Origin: Colwellia psychrerythraea 34H
Lineage (GTDB): Bacteria > Pseudomonadota > Gammaproteobacteria > Enterobacterales > Alteromonadaceae
NCBI RefSeq assembly: GCF_000012325.1
Contig: NC_003910.7
Span: forward strand, 248,001-312,000
Reading direction: 5' to 3'
Length of the DNA: 64,000 bases
Shown here: in pieces, positions 1-10,002 of the stretch
How positions within the stretch are numbered: position 1 is the first letter of the stretch
Layout: the number at the start of each line of letters is the position of its first letter
The notes under the pieces: generated by a model
What the model was told of the DNA's origin: nothing
Databases searched by the model: none
Seen by the model: the letters and a program-made list of their open reading frames with translations, nothing else
Made by a program: the position numbers and the translations under genes

Positions 1-30
1 ATAAAATTCACACTTAGCTAAACCTAAAAA

Positions 31-615
31 GTGAAAGACAATATTATGATAAAAGAAAGTACATTACACATCAGTTTTATGGCTGTAAGGCAGACAATGC
101 GCAGAGTGATCTCGCGCATTGTGCCGCCGCGAGAAGTGGAAGATATCGTACAAGAAACATATGTACGTATATGCCAAGTTGAGAACAAAGAAGCAATCAA
201 GCAACCTAGATCTTTTTTGTTAAAAACGGCAAAAAATTTAGCCATAGATCACCTTAAACGAGCAGATATTAGGCTCGTAGACACTGTCGATAATATGGCT
301 GAATTTGAACACTTAGTCAGTGCAGATGATGCAATATATCAGCAAGTGGCAACGGATAAAGAGTTTGCTCAATTCTGTGAAGCAATAAGACAATTACCAA
401 TACAGTGCCGTAAAGCTTTTGTATTAAAAAAAGTGTATGGCTACTCGCAAAAAGAAATCGCGAAAAAACTGGCAATCAGTGAAAGCACAGTTGAAAAACA
501 TATTGGCCTCGGCGTTAAACGCTGTACCTATTTTATGATGCAGTTAACTAAAGAAGAAAGAACGGAAACAATGAAAAATAGTAAAAAAACACATCAAGTA
601 AGAAGGGATCTCTGA
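31..615 (+). CDS. ECF-type RNA polymerase sigma factor (FecI-like)
   Basis: Extracytoplasmic-function sigma factor that directs RNA polymerase to a small regulon and is probably held by the FecR-like protein encoded next. Region 2 (about residues 35-80) has VEDIVQETYVRI and the acidic DHLKR stretch. Region 4 (about 122-158) has LPIQCRKAF followed by a helix-turn-helix, YSQKEIAKKLAISESTVEKH. The first possible start is a GTG at 31; an ATG at 46 gives a protein five residues shorter and may be the real start. The stop overlaps the next ATG by one base, so the two are translationally coupled. No TonB-dependent receptor, the usual third partner of FecI/FecR sets, lies downstream. Family clear, target unknown. 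Confidence 0.9.
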   Translation: MKDNIMIKESTLHISFMAVRQTMRRVISRIVPPREVEDIVQETYVRICQVENKEAIKQPRSFLLKTAKNLAIDHLKRADIRLVDTVDNMAEFEHLVSADDAIYQQVATDKEFAQFCEAIRQLPIQCRKAFVLKKVYGYSQKEIAKKLAISESTVEKHIGLGVKRCTYFMMQLTKEERTETMKNSKKTHQVRRDL

Positions 616-1652
616 TGACAAACGTTTATTCTCTTAATAATGACGATGAGGTTATGTTTGACCAAGCCAGTATTTGGATTGCTAGAATGGATCGAAGCTT
701 AACTGAGCTTGAGCAGGCAGAATTCAAGGCGTGGTTGTCAGAAAGTGAACAGCACCAAAAGTTGATCATAGAAATGGCCAGCATGTGGGATAAAATGGAC
801 TCTCTTGACCGTCTTGCTGATCTTTTTCCAACGTCGGATAAAACAGACTCTAAATTTAAAACAGCACCTAAAACAGCCCAATGGCCACTCGCATTAGCAG
901 CCTCACTTGTACTGGCGTTATTTGTTGTTTTTTTTACCGACATTACCTTGAATTCTTTATGGCAAGAAGAACAACAATTTGTTCGTTATGAAACTGCAGT
1001 AGGTGAAAGCAGTACTATTTATTTGCCCGATAACTCAAAAGTTTTACTCAATACGGACAGTGTTTTATTAGTGCGATATACCGATGATTATCGCTTACTT
1101 GACTTACAACGTGGTGAACTCCATGTTGAAGTTGCCCATGACAAATCTAGACCGTTAAGCGTTGTTGCTAATCACAAAGTAATTCAAGCCGTGGGTACTG
1201 CTTTTAGCGTGCAAGTAAAGACGAGTGAGGTAGAGCTTATTGTTACTGAAGGTAGAGTTATCATTGGTCAACTAAATGAAAAACAGGAGGTTAATGAAAC
1301 AGCTCTGGTCATACCATCAAGTTCTCTAGCGGTTTCTAAAGGTGAGATTGCCTCATTGGCCGTCGCTAATAGCGTCTCAGTTATTGACAACAAGGCGATC
1401 AAAAAAAGCCTATCTTGGCGTCAAGGTAATCTGGTTTTTAATGGTGAGACCTTAGCTGAAGCAATGGAAGAAGTTAGTCGTTATACCTCTGTGACATTCG
1501 AAATTGCAGATGAAGATTTGAAAAAGATAAGAATAGCTGGTCGCTTTAAAACCGGTGACGTTAAAGGATTAATCTCAGTGCTCAAACATAACTTTAATAT
1601 TAAAACTGATCGAGTTAATAAAGGATTAGTGGTATTAAGAAAACAAAGTTGA
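615..1652 (+). CDS. FecR family transmembrane anti-sigma / sigma regulator
   Basis: Inner-membrane regulator paired with the ECF sigma factor just upstream (1-bp overlap, TGATG). An N-terminal DUF4880-type cytoplasmic segment (about residues 15-60, DQASIWIARMDRSLT) is followed by one membrane helix at about 90-110, a periplasmic FecR domain (about 125-225) and a C-terminal DUF4974/STN-like segment (about 275-340, GETLAEAMEEVSRYT). This is the full-length FecR architecture, so it should sense a periplasmic signal and control the sigma factor. The ligand cannot be read from sequence. The following sugar permease has its own promoter and is not clearly part of this operon. Confidence 0.88.
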   Translation: MTNVYSLNNDDEVMFDQASIWIARMDRSLTELEQAEFKAWLSESEQHQKLIIEMASMWDKMDSLDRLADLFPTSDKTDSKFKTAPKTAQWPLALAASLVLALFVVFFTDITLNSLWQEEQQFVRYETAVGESSTIYLPDNSKVLLNTDSVLLVRYTDDYRLLDLQRGELHVEVAHDKSRPLSVVANHKVIQAVGTAFSVQVKTSEVELIVTEGRVIIGQLNEKQEVNETALVIPSSSLAVSKGEIASLAVANSVSVIDNKAIKKSLSWRQGNLVFNGETLAEAMEEVSRYTSVTFEIADEDLKKIRIAGRFKTGDVKGLISVLKHNFNIKTDRVNKGLVVLRKQS

Positions 1653-1794
1653 TTACTATTTAATTCAGCCAAACAAACTCCCTTTGCCAAGTAGAATGCT
1701 GTTTCAGTTTACCACTGAAATCAATTTTATTTGGCACTTTTAATTATGAGATATTCCGCTTAGGCAACACCATTTTATTTGTAAAGTGTCTTAG

Positions 1795-1822
1795 TTGAGT
1801 GCTCTTCTTAAAACAATATAAT
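1795..1822 (+). promoter_or_regulatory. sigma70-type promoter of the sugar permease gene
   Basis: TTGAGT (1795-1800) and a perfect TATAAT (1817-1822) are separated by 16 bp and lie just upstream of an AAAGGA ribosome binding site (1827-1832) and the ATG at 1842. Seen by eye; not tested. Confidence 0.55.
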
Positions 1823-1841
1823 AATAAAAGGATACAAATAA

Positions 1842-3278
1842 ATGACCTCCTCTGAGCCTGATAATTCAATTCAAAAACTGCACGACACTGAAGAAGTTCA
1901 AACTTCATTTTTATACGTACTATTTATCTCCTCTGTGGCTGCCATCGGTGGGTTTCTATTTGGTTTTGATTCCGGTGTTATTAACGGCACAGTAACTGCG
2001 TTAGGAAATGCTTTTAACGCTAGCGACGTAGCTAGTGGCTTTAATGTCGCCTCGGTACTGTTAGGTTGTGCTGTTGGTGCCTTGATGGCTGGACCGATAT
2101 CTGATCGGTTTGGACGTAAACCCATCATGATTATTACTGCGATTATCTTTGCCATTAGCGCCTTTGGATCGGGTATATCAAGTTCGTCTGCTGAATTTAT
2201 TTTTTATCGATTGATTGGCGGGTTAGGCATAGGTGCTGCATCAGTATTAGCCCCTGCTTACATCGCTGAAGTTGCACCCGCTGCTTTACGAGGCCGTTTA
2301 GCTACTTTGCAACAATTAGCCATCGTACTTGGCTTGTTTGCTGCTTTTTTAAGTAATTTCCTTATTGCCTCTGTGTCTGGTGGTGCTGAAGCTATGCTGA
2401 TGTTAGATATCGCTGCCTGGCGTTGGATGTTTTGGGTAGAGTTATTGCCGGCTGTGCTATTTTTAGTTGGTGTGATATTTATTCCAGAATCACCACGTTA
2501 TTTAGTCGCTCAAGGTAAGATTGAAGAAGCCAGAACCATATTCAAACGCATAGCAACCGGCGTTGAAAATGAGCAAATTGAAGAAGTTAAAAAATCGCTG
2601 CACGGCGATAAAAAACCTAGCATCAGGGATCTTTTTATTGATGGTAAGAAAAAAATTCATCCTATCATTTGGATCGGTATCGGACTGTCGGTATTCCAGC
2701 AATTTGTCGGTATTAACGTGGTGTTTTATTATGGAGCTGAGCTTTGGCAAGCTGCGGGTTTTGACGAATCACAATCGTTATTTATTAACCTTATCGCAGG
2801 TACAACCAATATCATTTCTACTTTCATAGCTATCGCCTTAGTGGACAAAATTGGCCGTAAACCGTTATTACTGGTCGGTAGTGTCGGCATGTTTATCAGC
2901 TTAGGTGCTCTGACCTTTATCTTTGGTACCGGTGGTCTAGATGAAGCAGGTAAGTTGGCATTAAGTGATACGACAGGCACAGTGGCTTTAATCATGGCTA
3001 ATTTATTTGTGGTGTTTTTTGGCTTAAGTTGGGGACCTATTGTTTGGGTTTTATTAGGCGAGATGTTTAATAATCGTATCCGTGGTGCTGCTTTAGCTAT
3101 TGCTGCAAGTGCTCAATGGCTAGCAAATTTTGCCATTACCATGACTTTCCCGATATTGTTGGGCAGCTTTGGTTTGGCTGGCGCCTATGGCTTATACACA
3201 GTATCAGCATTACTAAGTATTTTCTTTGTAATCAAATATATAAAAGAAACACGCGGCATTCGTTTAGAGGAAATGTAA
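1842..3278 (+). CDS. MFS sugar porter (sugar:proton symporter family)
   Basis: Twelve-helix inner-membrane transporter of the sugar porter subfamily (XylE/GalP/GLUT type), 478 residues as usual for the family. Family marks: FGFDSGVINGT in helix 1 (about 40-50), the loop motif DRFGRKP after helix 2, PESPRYL after helix 6, the mirror motif DKIGRKPLLL after helix 8, and a C-terminal KETRG that corresponds to PETKG. It probably imports a hexose, since glucokinase follows 150 bp downstream on the same strand and would phosphorylate free glucose in the cytoplasm. A good promoter and ribosome binding site precede it. Exact substrate is inference. Confidence 0.9.
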   Translation: MTSSEPDNSIQKLHDTEEVQTSFLYVLFISSVAAIGGFLFGFDSGVINGTVTALGNAFNASDVASGFNVASVLLGCAVGALMAGPISDRFGRKPIMIITAIIFAISAFGSGISSSSAEFIFYRLIGGLGIGAASVLAPAYIAEVAPAALRGRLATLQQLAIVLGLFAAFLSNFLIASVSGGAEAMLMLDIAAWRWMFWVELLPAVLFLVGVIFIPESPRYLVAQGKIEEARTIFKRIATGVENEQIEEVKKSLHGDKKPSIRDLFIDGKKKIHPIIWIGIGLSVFQQFVGINVVFYYGAELWQAAGFDESQSLFINLIAGTTNIISTFIAIALVDKIGRKPLLLVGSVGMFISLGALTFIFGTGGLDEAGKLALSDTTGTVALIMANLFVVFFGLSWGPIVWVLLGEMFNNRIRGAALAIAASAQWLANFAITMTFPILLGSFGLAGAYGLYTVSALLSIFFVIKYIKETRGIRLEEM

Positions 3279-3288
3279 AAAGTCACTA

Positions 3289-3322
3289 CACCATGATTTG
3301 TAAGCCATTATAAATCATGGTG
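3289..3322 (+). terminator. Hairpin after the sugar permease gene
   Basis: Perfect 11-bp inverted repeat: CACCATGATTT (3289-3299) and AAATCATGGTG (3312-3322), loop 12, beginning 11 bases after the stop codon and followed by an AT-rich tract without a clean T-run. Likely a weak terminator or an mRNA-stabilising hairpin between permease and glucokinase. Confidence 0.5.
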
Positions 3323-3348
3323 ATTATTAACGGCTGTCTATGCGTACC

Positions 3349-3382
3349 TAAGCCACTTGAAGTTGCCTCTTCATGTGGCTTA
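3349..3382. repeat. Second long hairpin in the permease-glucokinase gap
   Basis: A 14-bp stem with one mismatch (TAAGCCACTTGAAG at 3349-3362, CTTCATGTGGCTTA at 3369-3382, loop 6) sits 45 bases before the glucokinase start. It could be a terminator, an operator or part of the glk leader. No T-run follows. Confidence 0.45.
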
Positions 3383-3427
3383 AGTAGAGAAATTAGTCAT
3401 ATCCATTTGGAATAGCGATAAGTAAAT

Positions 3428-4462
3428 ATGAGCACTTCTAGTATTAACCCAATAAATAATAACCCTGTAAGTAATGATGCAATAAATAGTAATCCTTTGA
3501 ACCTTGTTGCCGATATTGGTGGCACAAATATCAGGCTCGGCGTAAGTGACAGCAGTAACATTATTATTGACATTGAAACTTACCAATGTCGAGATTTCAC
3601 TTGTTTACTCGACGTAATTCAATATTATTTAACTGAAAAGAAAATAGCACAAGGCAATATTAATGCTTGCTTAGCTATCGCATGCCCAGTAGATACTGAC
3701 ATTATTTCCATGACGAATTTACCTTGGCAGTTCTCCCAAACAGAACTCAAAAAAGCACTGAAATTAAATAAACTAGTACTTATCAATGACTATACTGCGA
3801 TAGCCATGGCGATTCCGATGTTAACGGATGAACAAAAAGTTAAAATTGGTGGCGGAACCGCACTATCAGATAAAGCTATTGCTGTTTGTGGACCAGGCAC
3901 TGGTTTAGGCGTTGCTAATTTAATACCGATTGTTAACAAATGGTATTGTTTAGGAGGTGAAGGTGGGCACGTCGATTATGCGCCAATAGATGATAAAGAA
4001 ATCCAAGTTTTACGCTACATACAAGGTTTTAAAAAACGTGTTTCTTATGAGCAATTACTTTCTGGTTACGGTTTAGAGCAGATATATCAAGCATTACTTA
4101 TTATTGAGCAGGGTGATAGTTCACCTCAACAACCAACTAAATTAACGGCTCAAGAAATTAGCACTCAAGCGTTAATTGAGACTTGCACACTCAGCCAACA
4201 AGCATTGGACTTATTTTGTAAGGTATTAGGAAGTTTTGCAGGTAACCTCGCTTTAACAATGAATACTCAAGGCGGGGTATATATTGCAGGAGGTATTGTC
4301 CCTTGTTTTATTGATTACCTTAGAAATAGTGATTTTAGACTACGTTTTGAAGCTAAAGGACGCATGTCACCTTTGAATAAAGAAATCGCCACTTATGTAA
4401 TCACAGAGAAACAACCTGGTTTATTAGGTGCTTCAGTGTATTTAAATCAAGTTATGGCGTGA
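3428..4462 (+). CDS. glk: Glucokinase (ROK-unrelated Glk family)
   Basis: Cytoplasmic ATP-dependent glucokinase, giving glucose 6-phosphate. The phosphate-binding motif is LVADIGGTNIRLG (about 26-38), the catalytic Asp is in LINDYTAIAMA (D121), the second ATP loop is CGPGTGLGVANL (about 153-164), and the glucose-contacting EGGHVDYAP follows. At 344 residues it is slightly longer than the E. coli enzyme because of a Ser/Asn-rich N-terminus of about 24 residues, so a later start is possible although no better ATG is evident. It lies downstream of the sugar permease, consistent with uptake of unphosphorylated glucose. Confidence 0.93.
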   Translation: MSTSSINPINNNPVSNDAINSNPLNLVADIGGTNIRLGVSDSSNIIIDIETYQCRDFTCLLDVIQYYLTEKKIAQGNINACLAIACPVDTDIISMTNLPWQFSQTELKKALKLNKLVLINDYTAIAMAIPMLTDEQKVKIGGGTALSDKAIAVCGPGTGLGVANLIPIVNKWYCLGGEGGHVDYAPIDDKEIQVLRYIQGFKKRVSYEQLLSGYGLEQIYQALLIIEQGDSSPQQPTKLTAQEISTQALIETCTLSQQALDLFCKVLGSFAGNLALTMNTQGGVYIAGGIVPCFIDYLRNSDFRLRFEAKGRMSPLNKEIATYVITEKQPGLLGASVYLNQVMA

Positions 4463-4515
4463 TTTAATGTCGGGGTAAAGCTATATAGCACAATAGTAAG
4501 CCGTTGAAATTATCA

Positions 4516-5112
4516 CTACATAACTTCAAGTTGTACAATGATCATATTTTTACCTGTTACTTTTACAGTTAGCTGGTCGTCTTGTAGTTTTTCATTCATT
4601 GCAGAAAGTTTGATTAAATGGCCAACAGGTACACTACAGCTATTATCTTGAGGCGTAGTTACAAGCATCTTTTCAGTTAAGCTATAAGCAAAAAATATAC
4701 TGGCTGCTGACAATCTAACAGTGACAGTTTGTTGCTCAATATAACCGTTAACCTTTGGTGAGAATGACAGCTGATTAGTCATAATATTAAAGTCTTTAAT
4801 AGCGCCATTAGTTAAAGCACCATGGGTTTTACTTGCGCCATCAAAGCGAGCGATATCAAGTAATTGAGTTAGCTTATCAACATCACCATTTCGATGGTCG
4901 AGTGTTAAACCATTACCTTTTATTAATACCAAATTACGCAGATAACCTGAAAAATTAGAGAAATCACCGTCATTGACCACACTGGCGATACTGAGACGCC
5001 AATCAAAGTTATCCAAAGTACCACCATCACTAATAGCTAATTCAGTGGTATGGCCTAAACCATTTTTCCATGGGATAGTTTTATAGTTTTCTGGAGAGAA
5101 AATAGTAAGCAT
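4516..5112 (-). CDS. HutD/Ves family protein
   Basis: Small cupin-like protein of the HutD/Ves family, recognised by the N-terminal TIPWKNGLGHTTELA and FDWRLSIASV segments and the later LDHRNGDVDKL; 198 residues is the normal length. HutD sits in histidine-utilisation operons elsewhere, and Ves in E. coli is cold-inducible; no enzymatic activity is firmly established for either. No hut gene is near it here. It is convergent with glucokinase and divergent from the thiamine operon, so its promoter lies in the same 5113-5260 interval as that of thiC. Confidence 0.82.
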   Translation of the reverse strand: MLTIFSPENYKTIPWKNGLGHTTELAISDGGTLDNFDWRLSIASVVNDGDFSNFSGYLRNLVLIKGNGLTLDHRNGDVDKLTQLLDIARFDGASKTHGALTNGAIKDFNIMTNQLSFSPKVNGYIEQQTVTVRLSAASIFFAYSLTEKMLVTTPQDNSCSVPVGHLIKLSAMNEKLQDDQLTVKVTGKNMIIVQLEVM

Positions 5113-5209
5113 AAGGATCTTCAGCGTAATTTTTTTGCCATATTACTTAGTTTATCTTCATAGGCAAGGTTATTTTTGTATGGCTTTATTTTGATATTTA
5201 CATTAGCGC

Positions 5210-5239
5210 TTGCTATGCGAGTTGAGCTCACGGTAGAAT
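5210..5239 (+). promoter_or_regulatory. Candidate promoter of the thiamine operon
   Basis: TTGCTA (5210-5215) and TAGAAT (5234-5239) with an 18-bp spacer place transcription start near 5246, about 40 bases before the TPP aptamer. Eye-based call. Confidence 0.45.
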
Positions 5240-5285
5240 CTAACCGCGTTTATCTAAACTCTATATGAAGATTAGTAAGCGCAAC

Positions 5286-5368
5286 ACTTGTCGGAGTGCC
5301 AAAGGCTGAGATCGCGAAAGCGGGATCCGTAAAACCTGATCAGATTAATATCTGCGTAGGAAACAAGA
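5286..5368 (+). ncRNA. TPP riboswitch (THI element)
   Basis: The thiamine pyrophosphate aptamer is recognised by its outer P1 stem (CTTG at 5287-5290 with CAAG at 5364-5367), the conserved GGCTGAGAT core (5303 onward) and the CCTGATCAGATTAATATCTG-type segment with GCGTAGGAAACAAG at the 3' side. It lies about 150 bases before the thiC ATG. Ligand binding should shut off the thi operon. The expression platform is not certain: downstream are a U-rich tract (5405-5424) and a 10-bp AT-only hairpin (5421-5444), either of which could belong to a terminator or to an initiation-control fold. Confidence 0.95.
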
Positions 5369-5488
5369 GAGAGTAATTAAGTCATTGTGCTTAGCTGTTA
5401 ACCAGACTCTTTTTGCCTCTTTTTAACTAAAAAATTAGTTAAAAAAACTCCGCCTATTTTTATTTTTTTCTTGCTTTTATATCAATAA

Positions 5489-7495
<2,007 letters not shown>

Positions 7496-7511
7496 TTACG
7501 GCAGATAAACG

Positions 7512-8693
7512 ATGAATATTGCCATTGTTGGCGCAGGATTGATGGGGCGATTACTCGCCCTGTCTTTACTGCGAGGTAAACAGTCAGAAAGCGTAACCAT
7601 TACTTTATTCGATAAGGATAATAAGCTCGCCCACAATAGTGCTGCTTATGCTGCTGCAGGGTTATTAACGCCATTGGGAGAGTCACTTCATTGTGAGCCT
7701 AATATTGTTAGTATGGGTTTTGAGTCGTTACGTTTATGGCCAGCTTTGCTCGACAGTTTGGATGAATATACTCTTTTTCAACAAACTGGCGCTATCATGG
7801 TGAGTCATGAGCAAGATAAAGGTGATTATCAGCGCTTTGTTAGACACCTTAATAATAATTATCCAGAACATAAACTACATACGCTAGATCGTGCGCAATT
7901 GCTCGAGCTAGAGCCTGAAATAGGACGAAGTTTTAATCACGGCTTGTACCTGCCACAAGAAGGGCAGATTGGTAATCGTCGTCTGTTGATTGCCTTACGT
8001 AAACAGCTTGAAAAAGAAGGCATGAGCATAAATGGGGTTAACTCACTAAACTGGTTAAGTGAGTGTCAGGTATTTGCTATTGAAAACACTGACTCTAACA
8101 GCAAAGTTAGTTATCAACAGTACGGAGTCAATTGTAGCCAATCATTTGATTTAGTGATTGATTGTCGAGGTACTGGTGCGAGTCGTAAAAATAGCCATAG
8201 TGCCTGTGCACCATTAAGTGACTTACGCTCAGTAAGAGGAGAATTATTCCAACTTTTTGCCCCAGATGTGAATATTTCAAGACCGATACGATTAATGCAC
8301 CCTAGGTATCAGCTTTATATTGCGCCAAAACAAAAAGGTTTTTATGTGGTGGGTGCCACTGAAATTGAGAGTGACGATGATGCACCGATGACAGTGCGCT
8401 CAGCGATGGAATTATTGAGTGCAGCTTATAGTGTGCATCCCGGCTTTGCTGAAGCCAATATTCGTCAACACGTTAGTCAATGTCGGCCAACTTTTAGTGA
8501 TAATCAACCTAAAATCACTCACAAGGGCAGTTTGATACAGGTAAACGGTTTATTCAGGCACGGATTTTTAATTGCGCCGGTGGTGCTTAAACAAGTATTA
8601 ACACTGGTCGACAACCTGATAAATAATACCAACAATGAGTTGCCCTACCGTGATTATTTGCACACTGAGCAACGACAAGAAGAGGTGATTTAA
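7512..8693 (+). CDS. thiO: Glycine oxidase ThiO (FAD-dependent)
   Basis: FAD enzyme that oxidises glycine to iminoglycine for the thiazole ring, replacing the radical enzyme ThiH. The N-terminal dinucleotide fold starts IAIVGAGLMGRLLAL, and a D-amino-acid-oxidase-like C-terminus includes QCRPTFSDNQP and GLFRHGFLIAPV. Position settles the assignment: between thiC and thiS, overlapping the thiS start codon by one base (TAATG). Length (393) is normal. Confidence 0.93.
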   Translation: MNIAIVGAGLMGRLLALSLLRGKQSESVTITLFDKDNKLAHNSAAYAAAGLLTPLGESLHCEPNIVSMGFESLRLWPALLDSLDEYTLFQQTGAIMVSHEQDKGDYQRFVRHLNNNYPEHKLHTLDRAQLLELEPEIGRSFNHGLYLPQEGQIGNRRLLIALRKQLEKEGMSINGVNSLNWLSECQVFAIENTDSNSKVSYQQYGVNCSQSFDLVIDCRGTGASRKNSHSACAPLSDLRSVRGELFQLFAPDVNISRPIRLMHPRYQLYIAPKQKGFYVVGATEIESDDDAPMTVRSAMELLSAAYSVHPGFAEANIRQHVSQCRPTFSDNQPKITHKGSLIQVNGLFRHGFLIAPVVLKQVLTLVDNLINNTNNELPYRDYLHTEQRQEEVI

Positions 8694-8905
8694 TGAATAT
8701 TCATATTAACGGAAAAGCTTACTCGTTAAGCCATGAAGTACATATTAGTGTTAGTTCAGCATTAACGTTACATTTTATTGAACCACAACAGAGTACTTTT
8801 GCGGTGGCGCTAAATGGTGACTTTGTTGGTAAAGCAGATTATGACACCACGCTAGTAAAAAATGGTGATAGCCTCGATGTGCTATTGCCGATACAAGGAG
8901 GTTAA
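8693..8905 (+). CDS. thiS: Sulfur carrier protein ThiS
   Basis: Ubiquitin-like sulfur carrier of 70 residues ending in the required Gly-Gly (LLPIQGG), which becomes a thiocarboxylate and delivers sulfur to ThiG. It overlaps thiO and thiG by one base on either side. ThiF, which adenylates ThiS, is not encoded in this window. Confidence 0.95.
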
Positions 8906-9702
8906 TGGTGGCACTTAACATCTATGGGCAGCAGCTTGATAGTCGTTTACTTATTGGCAGTGCGCTTTATCCATCTCCACATGTGATGAAACAAGCCATA
9001 CTTGCTAGCGGCTCACAAGTAGTAACCCTCTCACTGAAACGTCAAAATCCTGCAGAAAAAGCGGGTCAACAAATATGGCGTTACTTACAAGAAGTCGTCA
9101 CCGAAGTGAATGGTCACTTACTGCCTAATACCGCAGGTTGTAAAACCGCAAAAGAAGCGGTTACCTTGGCAAAAATGAGTCGAGAAATTTTTCAAACTGA
9201 TTGGATCAAACTTGAAGTGATTGGCGATGATTATAACTTACAACCTGATCCTATTGAGCTACTTCATGCCACTGAGCAGTTAATAAATGACGGCTTTAAA
9301 GTCTTGCCTTACTGCACCGATGATTTAGTACTTTGTCAGCGCCTTTATGATTTAGGTTGTCAGGTGATTATGCCGTGGGCATCTCCAATTGGCACAGGCA
9401 AGGGACTAATGAATCCTTATAATTTAGAAACAATACGTTTGCGCTTACCTAATGCAACCTTAATTTTAGATGCGGGTATTGGTAAACCCTCGGATGCTTG
9501 TTTGGCGATGGAAATGGGTTATGACGGTGTTTTGTTAAATAGTGCGGTTGCATTAGCAGATAATCCAGTGCTGATGGCAAAAGCCTTTGGGCAAGCACTG
9601 CAAGCAGGTGAACAAGGTTATGTAGCGGGGATTATGGATCAAAGGCAAACAGCGCATCCTTCAACCCCAACATTAGACACACCTTTTTGGCACCAAAATT
9701 AG
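8905..9702 (+). CDS. thiG: Thiazole synthase ThiG
   Basis: TIM-barrel enzyme that joins deoxyxylulose 5-phosphate, iminoglycine and ThiS-bound sulfur into the thiazole phosphate. Marks: [11 protein letters not shown] near the start, IKLEVIGDD containing the Schiff-base lysine, [14 protein letters not shown], and the C-terminal [10 protein letters not shown] and [12 protein letters not shown] phosphate-binding segments. ATG overlaps the thiS stop, with AAGGAG ideally placed at 8895-8900. Length 265. Confidence 0.96.
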
Positions 9703-9703
9703 T

Positions 9704-9828
9704 GAGTTAAGCTGCTTATTGCTGTAGCACACAATTAAGGCGTCAAAGGTACTCATTGGCTAGCGCCAACTCCGTGCAATTTCCTTGTAATTGAGTACTA
9801 CAACTGCAAGCAGCCTAACTCAGCTTTA
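9704..9828. repeat. Long imperfect inverted repeat in the thiG-thiDE gap
   Basis: The outer arms match closely: GAGTTAAGCTGCTT followed by TGTAG on the left (from about 9704), and the reverse complement CTACA with AAGCAGCCTAACTC on the right (ending near 9823). Inside them is a second pairing, GTACTCA (from 9748) with TGAGTAC (9795 onward). The nested dyad of about 120 bp resembles a dispersed palindromic element rather than a terminator. It may also fold in RNA and separate thiDE expression from thiG. Confidence 0.5.
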
Positions 9829-9912
9829 GTAGTCTTCAGTTATTTATTAAAGGCTGTTGGTTAAAGTGCATGGATATCCGCTTAAATACTGCGGGCATGA
9901 CAACTCATTGTT

Positions 9913-9953
9913 CACTGTCACTCCCGTGGTGTCTCAATCGGGAGTCTATAGTG
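9913..9953. repeat. Short hairpin repeat upstream of thiDE
   Basis: The perfect 7-bp core ACTCCCG (9920-9926) / CGGGAGT (9939-9945) is extended by CACT (9913-9916) / AGTG (9950-9953), just 50 bases before the thiDE ATG. The style resembles dispersed extragenic repeats seen in related genomes (compare 59402-59432). It could also act as a leader hairpin. Confidence 0.4.
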
Positions 9954-10002
9954 TTTGGCTGTTACAGCTAATTGAAAGCAAAATAATTCAGAGAAATAAT
10001 AA

